64,000 bases of DNA from Pilaira anomala (lineage: Eukaryota; Mucoromycota; Mucoromycetes; Mucorales; Mucoraceae). The stretch lies in contig JAIXMQ010000006.1 of assembly GCA_025716855.1 (NCBI GenBank), positions 124,001 to 188,000 of the forward strand, written 5' to 3'. How positions within the stretch are numbered: position 1 is the stretch's first letter; every line of letters starts with the position of its first letter. The position numbers and the translations under genes were made by a program. Below the pieces are notes generated by a model that saw only the letters and a list, made by a program, of their open reading frames with translations, did not search any database and was not told the DNA's origin. Below are positions 23,298 through 33,450 of the stretch, in pieces.

Positions 23298-24830
23298 CTG
23301 GATTTCCCACTGTTTTTGAAACTCGGTTTGAAAATTGGAATATTTATTATTTTTAAAAAAAAAACTATAGCATCTGCTCTTCAGCTAAGCAACGAGAAAA
23401 AAAAAGATACAGAATATCTTATCCATCCTCTACAATCACTCAAAGTTACTTTAGAACATAATTCTAATAATATTCTTGGTGTGAGAGTATCCTTGCCATC
23501 GATAGGAGATCTTTTAATACCTGCCTTAACCTTAGACCAAAACTCTTCGATATGATTCAAAAATGGGGAGTATGGTGGCAAGTAAACACACTTATAACCC
23601 CTACTGACAATATAATCATTCATAACCTTACCTCTTGGTCCATGGATTGGGGCATTATCCATTACTAGGTAAAAACCTTGCATCTTATTTTTATCCAAAA
23701 CATCCATGACGTTGCAAAGGTAAGCTAAGTAATGGCTGGTATTGGTACCTTTCGTGATTTTGACAGCCTTTCCGTCGAGCTTTCTCTTTTTAGCATTAGT
23801 CGCCGAAGTGGGTTTTCTTAACGATATATCTATAACTCCAGCAGAAGATATGGCTCCTAAAATTGTTATGGATGTACCTCTGTTCGTAGGTACAATGGTC
23901 TTAGCAGGCTTTCCTTTTGCAGACCATCCTCTATTTCTCACTATATGTAAATTGAAGCCTGCTTCATCTAAAAACACACAGTTGCGCTCAAAACCCATAT
24001 CCTTATCAGCAATAAACGTTTCGACACGTTCTCTTCGTTGTCGTATAATGTCTTCATCGTTACGCTTGGCTGGTATTTTTTCTAATCGCTTAAGGATAGC
24101 GCACAATGGGTCTTCATATGGCGCTGAAGTCCAGATTTACTAATTTTACTAAATCCTTAAATTCTTTTACTAGCTCGTCTTTTATGTGCTCAATAGTTGC
24201 TGTAGCAAACTTTTCAATATAGTTGATGATAAAGTCTGTATGTTCCTGTTTTAAGGATGACATACTACCTTCAGCTGGCCCTCTCTTCTTACGAACTACC
24301 CCACCAGATGAGAGCCATTGGCTTCTAAACCTATATGCTGAGCTTCTTGATATGCCAAAACAGTTGGCTGCTTCCATAGTACTTACACCTTCGGTAAGTT
24401 GCTCAAGAAAGCCTACAATTTGAAGATCGCTGTAGCTTCTGTGCTTTTTTTTTCCAATTCTTTTTTTATGATCCCCTGTAGGTCTGGTTTTTTTTTCTTG
24501 CGAACTGTTTTCCTCTTCCTCTTCTTGTTCAGATTCAAATTGTTCCGTCTCAGCTGTAATGCCAACGGTTTCGTTCATTTCCTCATCTAATTCCATTGCG
24601 CTTATACCATCGTACTCAATTCTCATCATCGACATAAGACTAACATATACTTCCGTTGTTTGATCTTCTAAACAGAGTTCAGATATATCGATATCAAAAG
24701 TGGACATATTTATTTTTTAATATAAAAAGTTCTAAAAATTATAAAAGATAGTTCAAAAAATAATTCTGATTTTGTTCAAACAACTCTGACATTTAGTCCC
24801 AAAAAATTTTAAACCGAGTGGGAAATCCAG
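23298..24830. mobile_element. Tc1/mariner-superfamily DNA transposon
   Basis: A 1533-bp element flanked by TA on both sides (23296-23297 and 24831-24832). Both ends start CTGGATTTCCCACT reading inward, followed by a shared CGGTTT.AAAATT core; the left end has an 11-bp interruption in the repeat. The element encodes a DDE transposase on the minus strand. TA target duplication plus the DDE signature places it in the Tc1/mariner/pogo supergroup. Confidence 0.88.
23381..24707 (-). pseudogene. Tc1-like transposase with frameshifts
   Basis: The start is at 24707 (MSTFDIDISEL), followed by an acidic leader, a basic stretch, and a helix-turn-helix region (IVGFLEQLTEGVSTMEAANC, then SRSSAYRFRSQW). 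The catalytic part runs on in another frame (24106-23381): FLDEAGFN, VMDNAPIH and YLPPYSPFLNHIEEFWSKVK supply the D, D and third acidic positions. Between the two parts a short third-frame stretch reads ISKSGLQRHMKTHCALSL. Restoring one reading needs one extra A in each of two A runs (near 24150 and 24090), so there are two single-base deletions. The C-terminus also diverges into Ser/Phe after SDCRGWIRYS. The copy is therefore probably inactive. Confidence 0.85.
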
Positions 24831-24832
24831 TA

Positions 24833-25363
24833 ACAAAGCCATTCATTTTCTTGTGTTAAAATCACCCAGCGATATCGACATTTCTTCTTACGATCGAGCC
24901 ATCTCTAGATTCCTCTATTGAAGTAGTTGATTGGCCAGTGTATTTGAATGAACTTATTTTTATTTATTGACTTGTACTGAACCAAACTCTGTACTATAGG
25001 TTCTTTAATCTTGTATAAGTTGGAAGCGCTTCCGCAAGTCTTGCCCGTAACAGATTCAATCCGAGTATTTCTTAAAGCAGAAGAGACTTCAGTGTAATCA
25101 GAGAAATGTGTTTCTTCAATTTCTATAGTGTCGAGGCGACAGTAGTTCTCTTTACGGAAATAGTTCCCTATTTTAAAATAGTAACGTAATAGGTATAAAG
25201 AAATAACAGTTGAAGTTTTGAGGTTAAGAAAAGAATATTTATATATATATATTACATAACTAGCCCGTAAGTTTTAACTCATCGATTCCAATTTTGCCAC
25301 TCCATCATGTGTAAATAAAAAGGATGATTTGCTTCAAAGCATGTTGGCGTTTCTTGACATTCA
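24833..25363 (-). pseudogene. Upstream exons of the transposon-split gene (decayed)
   Basis: Two coding-like stretches on the minus strand. The first (about 25363-25277) reads ECQETPTCFEANHPFYLHMM, then EWQNWNR, then TGA. The second starts after a good acceptor (AAAATAG) at 25167, reads NYFRKENYCRLDTIEIEETH and continues about 87 codons to RGI. It then meets an in-frame TAG at 24907-24905 and goes on in the same frame as RWLDRKKKCRYRWVILTQEN up to the transposon border. Amino-acid composition is normal and continuous, so this was a real gene. The family was not recognised. Confidence 0.5.
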
Positions 25364-27188
25364 GTGTTTTAAGACTCCTTTTGAAATAGACTATTTTTGA
25401 ACAAATAAGAAGTCGATTCTAATGATCAGTTGTTCGGGATACTCTACTATAAGCATATCTTTTCTTTCAGAAAATAACTACATAACTGCTCAGTGAAGAC
25501 TAAAAAAAAAATGATGTAAATCTCTTCGCTACTATTACTATTTTATTTTTGCATAGCTGTCATGGAGTAAACTTTCCGATTAGAACAGGGTTGTTACACG
25601 ACATGAAAAATTTATGCACGCAACATGCAATGTCGACCGATACAAAAGGAATATTCTCGATCATATTTTATAATGTAATAATATTATACTGTTATATATG
25701 AGAACCAAGTATTTTTTTTTGTTAAACTTAAATGATCGTATTTTAGGTCTGGATGATTCATATCTAGCCTTCCATCTAAAATAGCCGCTGTAATAAATCC
25801 ACACATGTCATATTCATACACAATCCTTGTTTAGAAAAAGATGAAACGTTTTTTTTTTTTTTTATATTCTCTTGTCATGACTCAGGATATTTATATGAGT
25901 CTGTTTATATTTATTAAACCAACTAATTATAAAATGAAAAGAAACATAATGACGATAAGTATATTTGAGAGTAAAAATCATAATGACGTTAAATATTTTT
26001 GTTTTTTTTTAAAAAAGAAAAAACATGGAATATATGTAATTAAAGAGAAATTTGAAGGAGCATACAACATCGTTCCTTATATTCATATGAGTTCATGGTT
26101 AACTTGGAACTACTTCTCAGTATGATTTGATCAGTCATTTTTTCAAAAGGATTAGAAAATGACTTTTTTTTTTTTTGTTGATTCGATGAGGTGGAAGATC
26201 GACAATCATGAGGTTTTTTTTTTTTTTATAATTCGGCGAAGACAAATAAAAATCTTGTTATAGCTATTAGTAATGACGTTAATTTTTTTGATGTGAAGGG
26301 ATAACTATATCTCATGGGTATTCAAGTTATACCATTTAATAATTGGTTCAATGCACTAATTTATTAAGTTTACTTTCCCATGAAAAAAAAACAAACAAAA
26401 CAAAAATTAATTTTTTTTTTTGGATATATCATTATCAGTGAGTAGTATCTGCTTTTTTTCTTGTTGGTAAGAATTTAAGATGAATATATTACTTATAATC
26501 GCATCCTTATTTTTTTGTATGTATGAAAATTTATTTAAAATCAAAAGATAATTCCCATCTATAAAAGTAAATGAAAAAAGGTATAAACTGTCATTTAAAA
26601 AGGAAAAACGCTTGGGCCATATTGGAAGCATGTGTTACCCTTCATTGACAAGTTCAGTTATTCCCTTTCCTTCTCTTCAAATTTAATAAAATGCACTTTT
26701 GCTCATCTCTTTTTTTTAAAAAAAAATATAATCAATCAAAATACCTGAGATGTATAACAATATTTACATTTTTTTTTTTGTTATAATGATGTAAGGTTTT
26801 TTCTTCAGTTTAGAATAGATTTTTGTCACACGGCATGAACTTTTTTGTATGCACTCCAAAATATAAAAAGCTGCTACTTAAACTGTTATTTCACTTTTTT
26901 TTTTCTTTCTTTCATCATATTCACTCAAAAAGCCTTTTATTCCTTTTTTTTTTTTTTTTTTTTTTTTTTACGGCGCATTTAAATCAACACTTAAAAAATA
27001 TAAGAATTTATATATCACGGTTTTTTATATTATATTTTATACATTCACAAGCATAGCTTTTCTTAAAGAGAAAAAAAAGGTAAAGACTAAAAAGAAATCC
27101 TTGCATATGTATTTAAAATATAAACACGCATATTTATAAAATTTGAATAGGAAAACTCATATACATTACAAATAATAAACTTTATATT
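25364..27188. other. Intergenic region
   Basis: About 1.8 kb of AT-rich DNA with T runs (for example near 26945) and no open frame carrying a recognisable motif. The 150 bp before 27189 contain short TATA-like sequences and probably belong to the promoter of the CHD1-like gene. Confidence 0.5.
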
Positions 27189-30100
27189 ATGACATATTCT
27201 CATAATAGCGATTCTGATTCAGAACAAGACTACCTTTCCTACATAGAGCAAATTCGTTCTGTTTACTCTGATTTACCTCAACCTGGTACAACAAGAAATG
27301 AAAACGTCTTTTCTCCACAGACTGCTTTTGAATCCTCTGGAGACGACTTGAGTAGCTCTGAGCAAAGCTTTTCAGAAGAAGTCAACTCTACTACAGATGA
27401 AGAAGCACATGATATTAAATCTGATAATAATTCAGATGGCAATTGAGAAGGTGAATCAAATAAAAATACTAGACGTAATTGTTTAGTTCCTCGTCAAGCA
27501 CAACAACAAGGTAATTAATATATATAGTTATTGCTTCGTAAGGGAGAAATAATACTAACACGCTTTTTTTTTAATCTTTTGTAGGTATTATTTCTTCTGG
27601 TGATTATGTACGTCGCTCCACTCGTAGTCAAAAGACGACCAATTATAATGAAGATGATACAGAGATGTGGGAATCCTCTGATGAAGAAACATGTAACAAC
27701 CCAGTACATGAAGAAGAATCCATTCAAAGTGTACTTGATCACCGTAAAAAAGAAAATGTAGCAGGTAATTTTTTTCTTTAAATAAAAACCAATGAGTAAT
27801 ACTAATATATAAGCAAACAGATGACTTAGATGACCCAAAGACAAACTTTGAGTACCTGATTAAATGGAAATCTTGGTCACATATTCACAATACATGGGAG
27901 ACATTTTCTTACTTGAAATCAGTCAAAGGATTTCTTAAAGTAGAAAATTACATTCGCAATCGTATTGAAGAAGAAGCTTATATTCGACAACGTGATGAGA
28001 CAACAAAAGAAGAGATTGAACAACAAGATATCAATATCTTACGTCGTCGAAATGAAATCAACGATTGGAAGACAGTTGAGCGAGTAATTTCTCGAAGAGG
28101 TAGTCCAGGAAATACTAAATACCTTGTAAAATGGAAAAGACTTGATTATGATGAATGTACATGGGAGGAAGAAGAAGTAATCTCAAATGAATACCAAGAC
28201 AAAATCAATGACTATTTGAAACGTGAAGAAAATGCGTGTATACCACATCAATCTATGGCATACCCAAAACAGAATAGACCTGAATTCAATGCATTCAAAA
28301 AGCAACCTGCCTATATCAATGGTGGCGAATTACGTGACTATCAATTAAATGGTGTCAACTGGATGTATTGGCTTTGGTGTCGTAATGAAAATGGTATTTT
28401 GGCCGATGAAATGGGTTTAGGAAAGACGATTCAAACAATTAGTTTTTTGAATGTACTTTATAATACCTGTAATACTTATGGTCCCTTCCTGGTTGTGGTT
28501 CCACATTCTACATCAGATAATTGGATGCAAGAATTCAAACAATGGGCATCTCAATTGAATGTATTGTGCTATTTAGGTAATCCTCAAGCCCGTAAAGTCA
28601 TTCGACAAAATGAATTCTATGTTAATGGAACAAAAGATCTCAAATTTAATGTCTTGCTCACAACATACGAAATTGTATTGAAAGACAGATATTTCTTACA
28701 AAGTTTTCGTTGGAATTATTTAGCAGTTGACGAAGCACATCGCTTAAAGAATTCGGAATCACAATTATATGAAGCACTCAGTAGCTTTCAAACTGCCAAT
28801 CGCTTATTAATCACGGGTACACCGCTTCAAAATAATGTCAGAGAATTATTAGCTTTAGTTACTTTCCTTAACCCAGAAATGGATGTAACTGAATATGAAG
28901 AAATTGATGTAAAGGATGCCCACCAAGAAGAAAAGATTTCAGCACTTCATGACAGTATTAAAAGCACCATGTTGCGTCGATTAAAGAAGGATGTAGAAAA
29001 GGCATTACCCAATAAATCTGGACAGATGAGTGAAGAAGAAGAAGACGAGGAAGATGGTAGTACATCGCTGGGTAAAAGAAAACGAAAGGCAGCTGTTCCA
29101 GACCAAGGTTTAACTAGAAAAAGACAGGACACCTCTGGTAAACCGGATGAATTATCTGAACATGATAGAAGAAATATTATAAGAGCTGTATTAAAGTACG
29201 GCGATCTCGAAGCCAGGTATGATGACTCAGTTACAGATTTCGATCTTCGTCAAAAGGATAAAGAGACCGTCTTGAATTTATACCATGATTTACTTCAAGA
29301 ATGTAAAGCAAGGGTTCGTGAACAAGCTGGAGACAATAATAGCTCACTGAAAGGAATTGAAGTATCTGAAGCGACCTTGTTACGTCAATTAAGACATACC
29401 AAACAAAATGCCATATTATTTACATGGCATGATATACAAAATGTCAATGCAGGTCAGATATTTCAAAGACATCATGATATGAAGATTCTCTCCAGAAGAT
29501 TGAGATCTATAAATGACAAATACAAGTTCCGCGTGTCCACAGAAGATAAACAAGTACAAGGCTGGACGTGCAATTGGGGCGGAAGAGAAGATGGGATGTT
29601 GCTGTTCGGTGTGTATGTGCACGGATTTGGGTCTTGGTTGGACATAAAAGCCGATACAACGTTAGGCTTAAGCGATAAATTGTTCGTCGGAGAAAATGAT
29701 TCGGACAAGAAGCAAATACCAAGCGCTACTCATTTAGTAAGGCGTACAGATTATTTGATGAAGATCTTAGAAGAAGAAGAAGATAGATTGATAAATGATG
29801 TACATGGCAGTTCTGAAGTAAGTAGACCAGTTAGTAAAGGAGGTCCTAATCGATCGAAAGCAAGACCAGAACATCATCATCATCAACAACAACATACCTC
29901 TACAAATAGTGGCAGTATACCTGAGCATAGCTCATTTGCCACATCCTTCTCTAGAAAAAGATCTTCACGCACGCTAGATGATGTACCCAGGCCTTCACAT
30001 AAACGAGCTGAAAAAGAAAATAAAACGCCGGTACGAACATATGAAGACTACAACGAAGAGTTATGTTACTCCACGATGCAATCTGTAAAGCATTATTTGA

Positions 30101-31108
30101 TACGGCTTCGTGATGATTCAGTCAAAGAAGAAGGAGTACGCAAAGCACAAATTATTAAAGAGTGTTTAGCTCCTATCGGGCGTTTTATTGATAATCAGGC
30201 GACAGAGCATAAAGGAGATGCGAACTTGAGACGAGATCTCTGGATTTATGTATCAAAGTTCTGGCCAGGTGTGAACGTTTCTCATAATACAATTATGGAC
30301 GTATATAAGAAATTAGTAGCATCAGGTCCTATCACCACAACAGAAACAAATCCAACAGAAACAAGTACTTCAAGTTCAACCCAAAGAAATAATGATAGCA
30401 GTAGTCGTCATAGAGATCGAAGTGTAGACAATCAGTAATTAATGAGAAAAGACTTAGGGTTGATTTATTCGATAAAATAAAACTGAAAGAACTCTTCTAA
30501 ACTAAAATAATAATCATCTTTTATATCTTGAATATAGAATATTTCCTTAGGTTCAAGATATTGATAATAATATACAATGTTAAACATGTATATTATTATG
30601 AAGATATGTCAGGTTTCTATTATAATGTTTAGTTTATAACCCTGATCTACTTATATTTATAAGTAGAGATGACGCAAATACGACACGAAGCTCACGTAAA
30701 TCATCGGACTCTTCTAAAAGAACTAGCCACTGTCGTCATCCTCATGATCGAAGCAGTATATATGGCAGAAGCAGTAGAGACGATAGAAGCAGCAGAGATG
30801 ATAGAAGAAGTAGAGATGATAGAAGAAGTAGGGATGACAGAAGAAGTAGAGATGATAGAAGAAGTAGAGGCGATAGAAATAGCAAAGATGAAAGAAGTAG
30901 CAAAGATGAAAGAAGTAGCAAAGATGAAAGAAGTAGTCAAGATGATAGAAGTAACAAAGAAGATCGTAGTAACAGAGAAGATCGAAGAAGATCCTCCTAT
31001 AAGAGTGGTAATGATTACAATCGTCGTGATCGAAAGAGCAGCAGTAGTAGTCGCTACAACCCTTATAGCCGAGATCGTAGCAGAACCAACCGAGACAGAC
31101 GTCTCTAA
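27189..31108 (+). pseudogene. CHD1-like chromatin remodeler, broken copy lacking the second helicase lobe
   Basis: Exons are 27189-27510, 27585-27764 and 27821 onward. The protein begins MTYSHNSDSDSEQD. Codon 86 is TGA (27444-27446), yet the frame runs on correctly to the splice donor. Then come a first chromodomain ([20 protein letters not shown]), a second chromodomain ([20 protein letters not shown]), and the first Snf2 lobe with [14 protein letters not shown] and LITGTPLQN. After [14 protein letters not shown] the reading jumps straight to an acidic/basic linker ([15 protein letters not shown]). The whole second RecA-like lobe, some 300 residues, is missing with no room for it in the DNA. 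The SANT/SLIDE-like C-terminal region ([20 protein letters not shown]) and a DUF4208-type region follow. The last exon is split at 30423-30685 by a solo LTR; beyond it an Arg-Ser-Asp repeat tail (RRSRDDRRSRDD) ends at TAA 31106-31108. Confidence 0.85.
30423..30685 (+). mobile_element. Solo LTR (263 bp) inserted in the CHD1-like last exon
   Basis: The segment starts TGTAGACAATCAG and ends AATACGACA, giving the 5'-TG...CA-3' (here TGT...ACA) ends of an LTR. It is flanked by a perfect 5-bp direct repeat CGAAG (30418-30422 and 30686-30690). Removing LTR plus one repeat restores the CHD1 reading frame (...HRDRSSRKSSDSSK). A second copy of the same sequence lies at 32532-33450 and a fragment at 39977-40090. 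No internal retrotransposon region is present, so this is a recombined solo LTR. Confidence 0.9.
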
Positions 31109-32183
31109 ACAAGTAGTAGAGATATAACCCCCCCCCCCCCGTATTAAAAAAAACATTTTTAATCCTATTTGTTTAAATAACCTTTCTTTACTAAATAAAA
31201 TAATTATTATATAATGGATAAAAAGCAGAAAGTTTTTAATAATGTTAGCGCAAAAATAGCGATTGACTTCGAAATCAGAGTCTTCACAATATACCACTTT
31301 GAATTATTTGAAATGTGAAAAAAAAAAGTTAACTACAGAGTAAGTGTATTCTTTAAAAACGGAATTGAATTAATTAAATGGAGCTTCTTCAATAGAATAA
31401 AAAAAAAAAAATAAAGGATATCAATGAGAAAGTAGCTTTTCTACCTGTCATTGATACTTCCAATCATTTAAGCCCTGAAAATATGTATGTACATGAGACC
31501 TAGATTCATGAGAAGAGCAACTCAAATCAATAAATCAATACAGTCACTACTCCCAACACAGCAATATAAGGAGTTATAAAATTGATATGATTGTAATGTA
31601 AAAAAGTTTTTTTTTTTAAAAAAAAATCAACCGCATGCTTTATTTTAAAACACGATCTATACACCACAGGTTATCTAAATGTCAATTAAAGCTATAAAAT
31701 TATACATGATTAAAACGAAAATGATCCCTCAAGTAGATTTCTATTTTTGACAGGTCGGACGATATATCAGCAAAAGATAAAAATAAAGCGCGGATATAAA
31801 AAAAAGTTCAATTATTTACAAAGCACCTTTCATATCTTTTCTTACTAAAATTTACTGTTTTTACCTTATACAGTGTAACTTTAACAAAAAAAATTTTACA
31901 AAGATTGTAGTATCCATCATTTTACTTTTAAACTTTGTACCTGCATTCCCTTGAGCACCAAAAACCTATTTATTGTATTTTTTTATTTAAAAAAGGCTAC
32001 CCTTTTTTCTATTTACTTTATTTTATCATGTAGTTCCACTTGTCAACAGGAACTGGTGCTCACGAAACTCTTTTTATCTTTATCGAACTTCTATTTCTTT
32101 AACCACGTAAACTACTTTTAACACAACCTCATCGACAGTCTAGGTACACTACTTCCCAAAAAGTAGACAAAAATAAAAAAAAA
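31109..32183. other. Intergenic region
   Basis: About 1.1 kb of AT-rich DNA. It has a run of about twelve C at 31129-31140 just after the CHD1 tail, and A/T runs near 31400 and 31610. No gene was recognised. Confidence 0.5.
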
Positions 32184-32257
32184 TGCTCACTAACAGGGTC
32201 GAACTGTTGACCTTGGCGTTATTAGCACCACGCTCTAACCAACTGAGCTAAGCGAGC
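32184..32257 (-). tRNA. tRNA-Ile (anticodon AAU)
   Basis: Read on the minus strand, the segment folds as a full cloverleaf without intron. The 7-bp acceptor stem is GCTCGCT/AGTGAGC with one G-T pair. The D arm is GCTCAGTTGGTTAGAGC. The anticodon arm is TGGTG-CTAATAA-CGCCA with AAT in the loop. The T arm is AACAG-TTCGACC-CTGTT. The discriminator base is A (32184). The sequence closely resembles eukaryotic tRNA-Ile(AAU). An 18-bp piece of its 5' end recurs at 37134-37151. Confidence 0.93.
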
Positions 32258-32531
32258 ACTCTTCTTTTGATGCGTTACTATTTTATTTGATATCCGCTTG
32301 GCTTGTACTTTTGTGCACGTGATATTCACGTGATTCAACGTTGTTCATTGGCTCTTGGTACATAAAAATATTTATTGTTAAGAAAGTTATTTAAATCATT
32401 CTGGTTTTGGTCTCGCTTCTCTACGTGTCCTGGTTGTTAAGATATAGTCAAATTTGTACATGATATTTTATTATTTTATTTTATTTAGAAAAAGGTGACT
32501 TGTTTGTTAAAATTAATCCCGGAAGATCAGT

Positions 32532-33450
32532 TGTGGACAATCAGTAATTAATGAGAAAAGACTTAGGGTTGATTTATTAGATAAAATAAAACTGAAAAGA
32601 ACTTTTCTAAACTAAAATAATAATCATCTTTTATATCTTGAATATCCTGATGAGTTGTGTTTGAATAAGGACCATCTTTTTGATGGGCTTAAATAAATCT
32701 ATACCCAACTCTTCTGCTTTTGAATAAGTACGTTCTACTCTTTCGAATTGACCATAAATAATTGTGGATCCTATCTACCCGATTGGATAACAACATATCT
32801 GGTTCCTGACTAAAGATCACCTTGTAATTACTTACATGGTTGTTATTAGTCTGGATTCCGTTGCTACAGATTTCATTGGTAAATGCGCATACTTTTAAAT
32901 TGACAAGAACTATTTTTCTATCATACGACCTGATCAACCTTATTCTTAGATTGATATCATGTTTTCCCAGTTTCGAGATAGAATTGACAGTTGTTGGGAT
33001 AATCTTTATTCCAACAATGTTATTCTTTTTTATTTATTTTGTAAACAGGTTATATAATATTATTATTTAATATTAATAGATTAATAATGTATTTTTGCCA
33101 GTAATAGCCGTTCTTACCCCAACACAAGGTAGCTAAGCTTGTATCGAGACTATTACCGGTAAATATCTCTTATTTTCTATTAATATGAATTGAGTATTTT
33201 TTTTTTGTTTTGTTTTATTCTCAATTATATTTTTTTATTTGATCTTAGTTTTTTTACCATTGATCTTATTTTACGTCAATTTGTATATGCATTTGAATAT
33301 AGAATATTTCCTTAGGTTCAAGATATTGATAATAATATACAATGTTAAACATGTATATTATTATGAAGATATGTCAGGTTTTTATTATAATGTTTAGTTT
33401 ATAACCCTGATCTACTTATATTTAAAAGTAGAGATGACGCAAATACGACA
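32532..33450 (+). mobile_element. Second copy of the LTR, interrupted by a 647-bp insert
   Basis: The sequence matches the solo LTR at 30423-30685 from TGTGGACAATCAG to AATACGACA, but is broken at the LTR motif TTGAATAT. That 8-mer appears on both sides (32638-32645 and 33293-33300) of a foreign 647-bp block (32646-33292). Subtracting the block and one 8-mer leaves 264 bp, essentially the same as the other copy. Unlike that copy, the bases outside the LTR (TCAGT on the left, GTACT on the right) are not a target duplication, so one flank has been rearranged. The right flank enters LINE ORF2 directly. Confidence 0.82.
32646..33292. repeat. Insert nested in the LTR; carries inverted copy of a downstream pseudogene 3' end
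   Basis: A 647-bp block bounded by the 8-bp direct repeat TTGAATAT. Its first about 340 bp (to about 32986) are the reverse complement of 39633-39976, including the last coding exon of the pseudogene there (minus-strand frame RIRLIRSYDRKIVLVNLKVC). The remainder (about 32987-33292) is AT-rich and unmatched in the window. The ends show no obvious terminal inverted repeat. Confidence 0.7.

Noticed and set aside
27444..27446. TGA in the CHD1-like gene as selenocysteine or reassigned codon
   Set aside because: Several clear genes here end in TGA (for example glutamate synthase), and no selenocysteine context exists.
30701..31297. Minus-strand and alternative-frame open frames over the CHD1 tail
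   Set aside because: They arise from the AGA-AGT-AGA-GAT repeat that codes the Arg-Ser-Asp tail in the proper frame.
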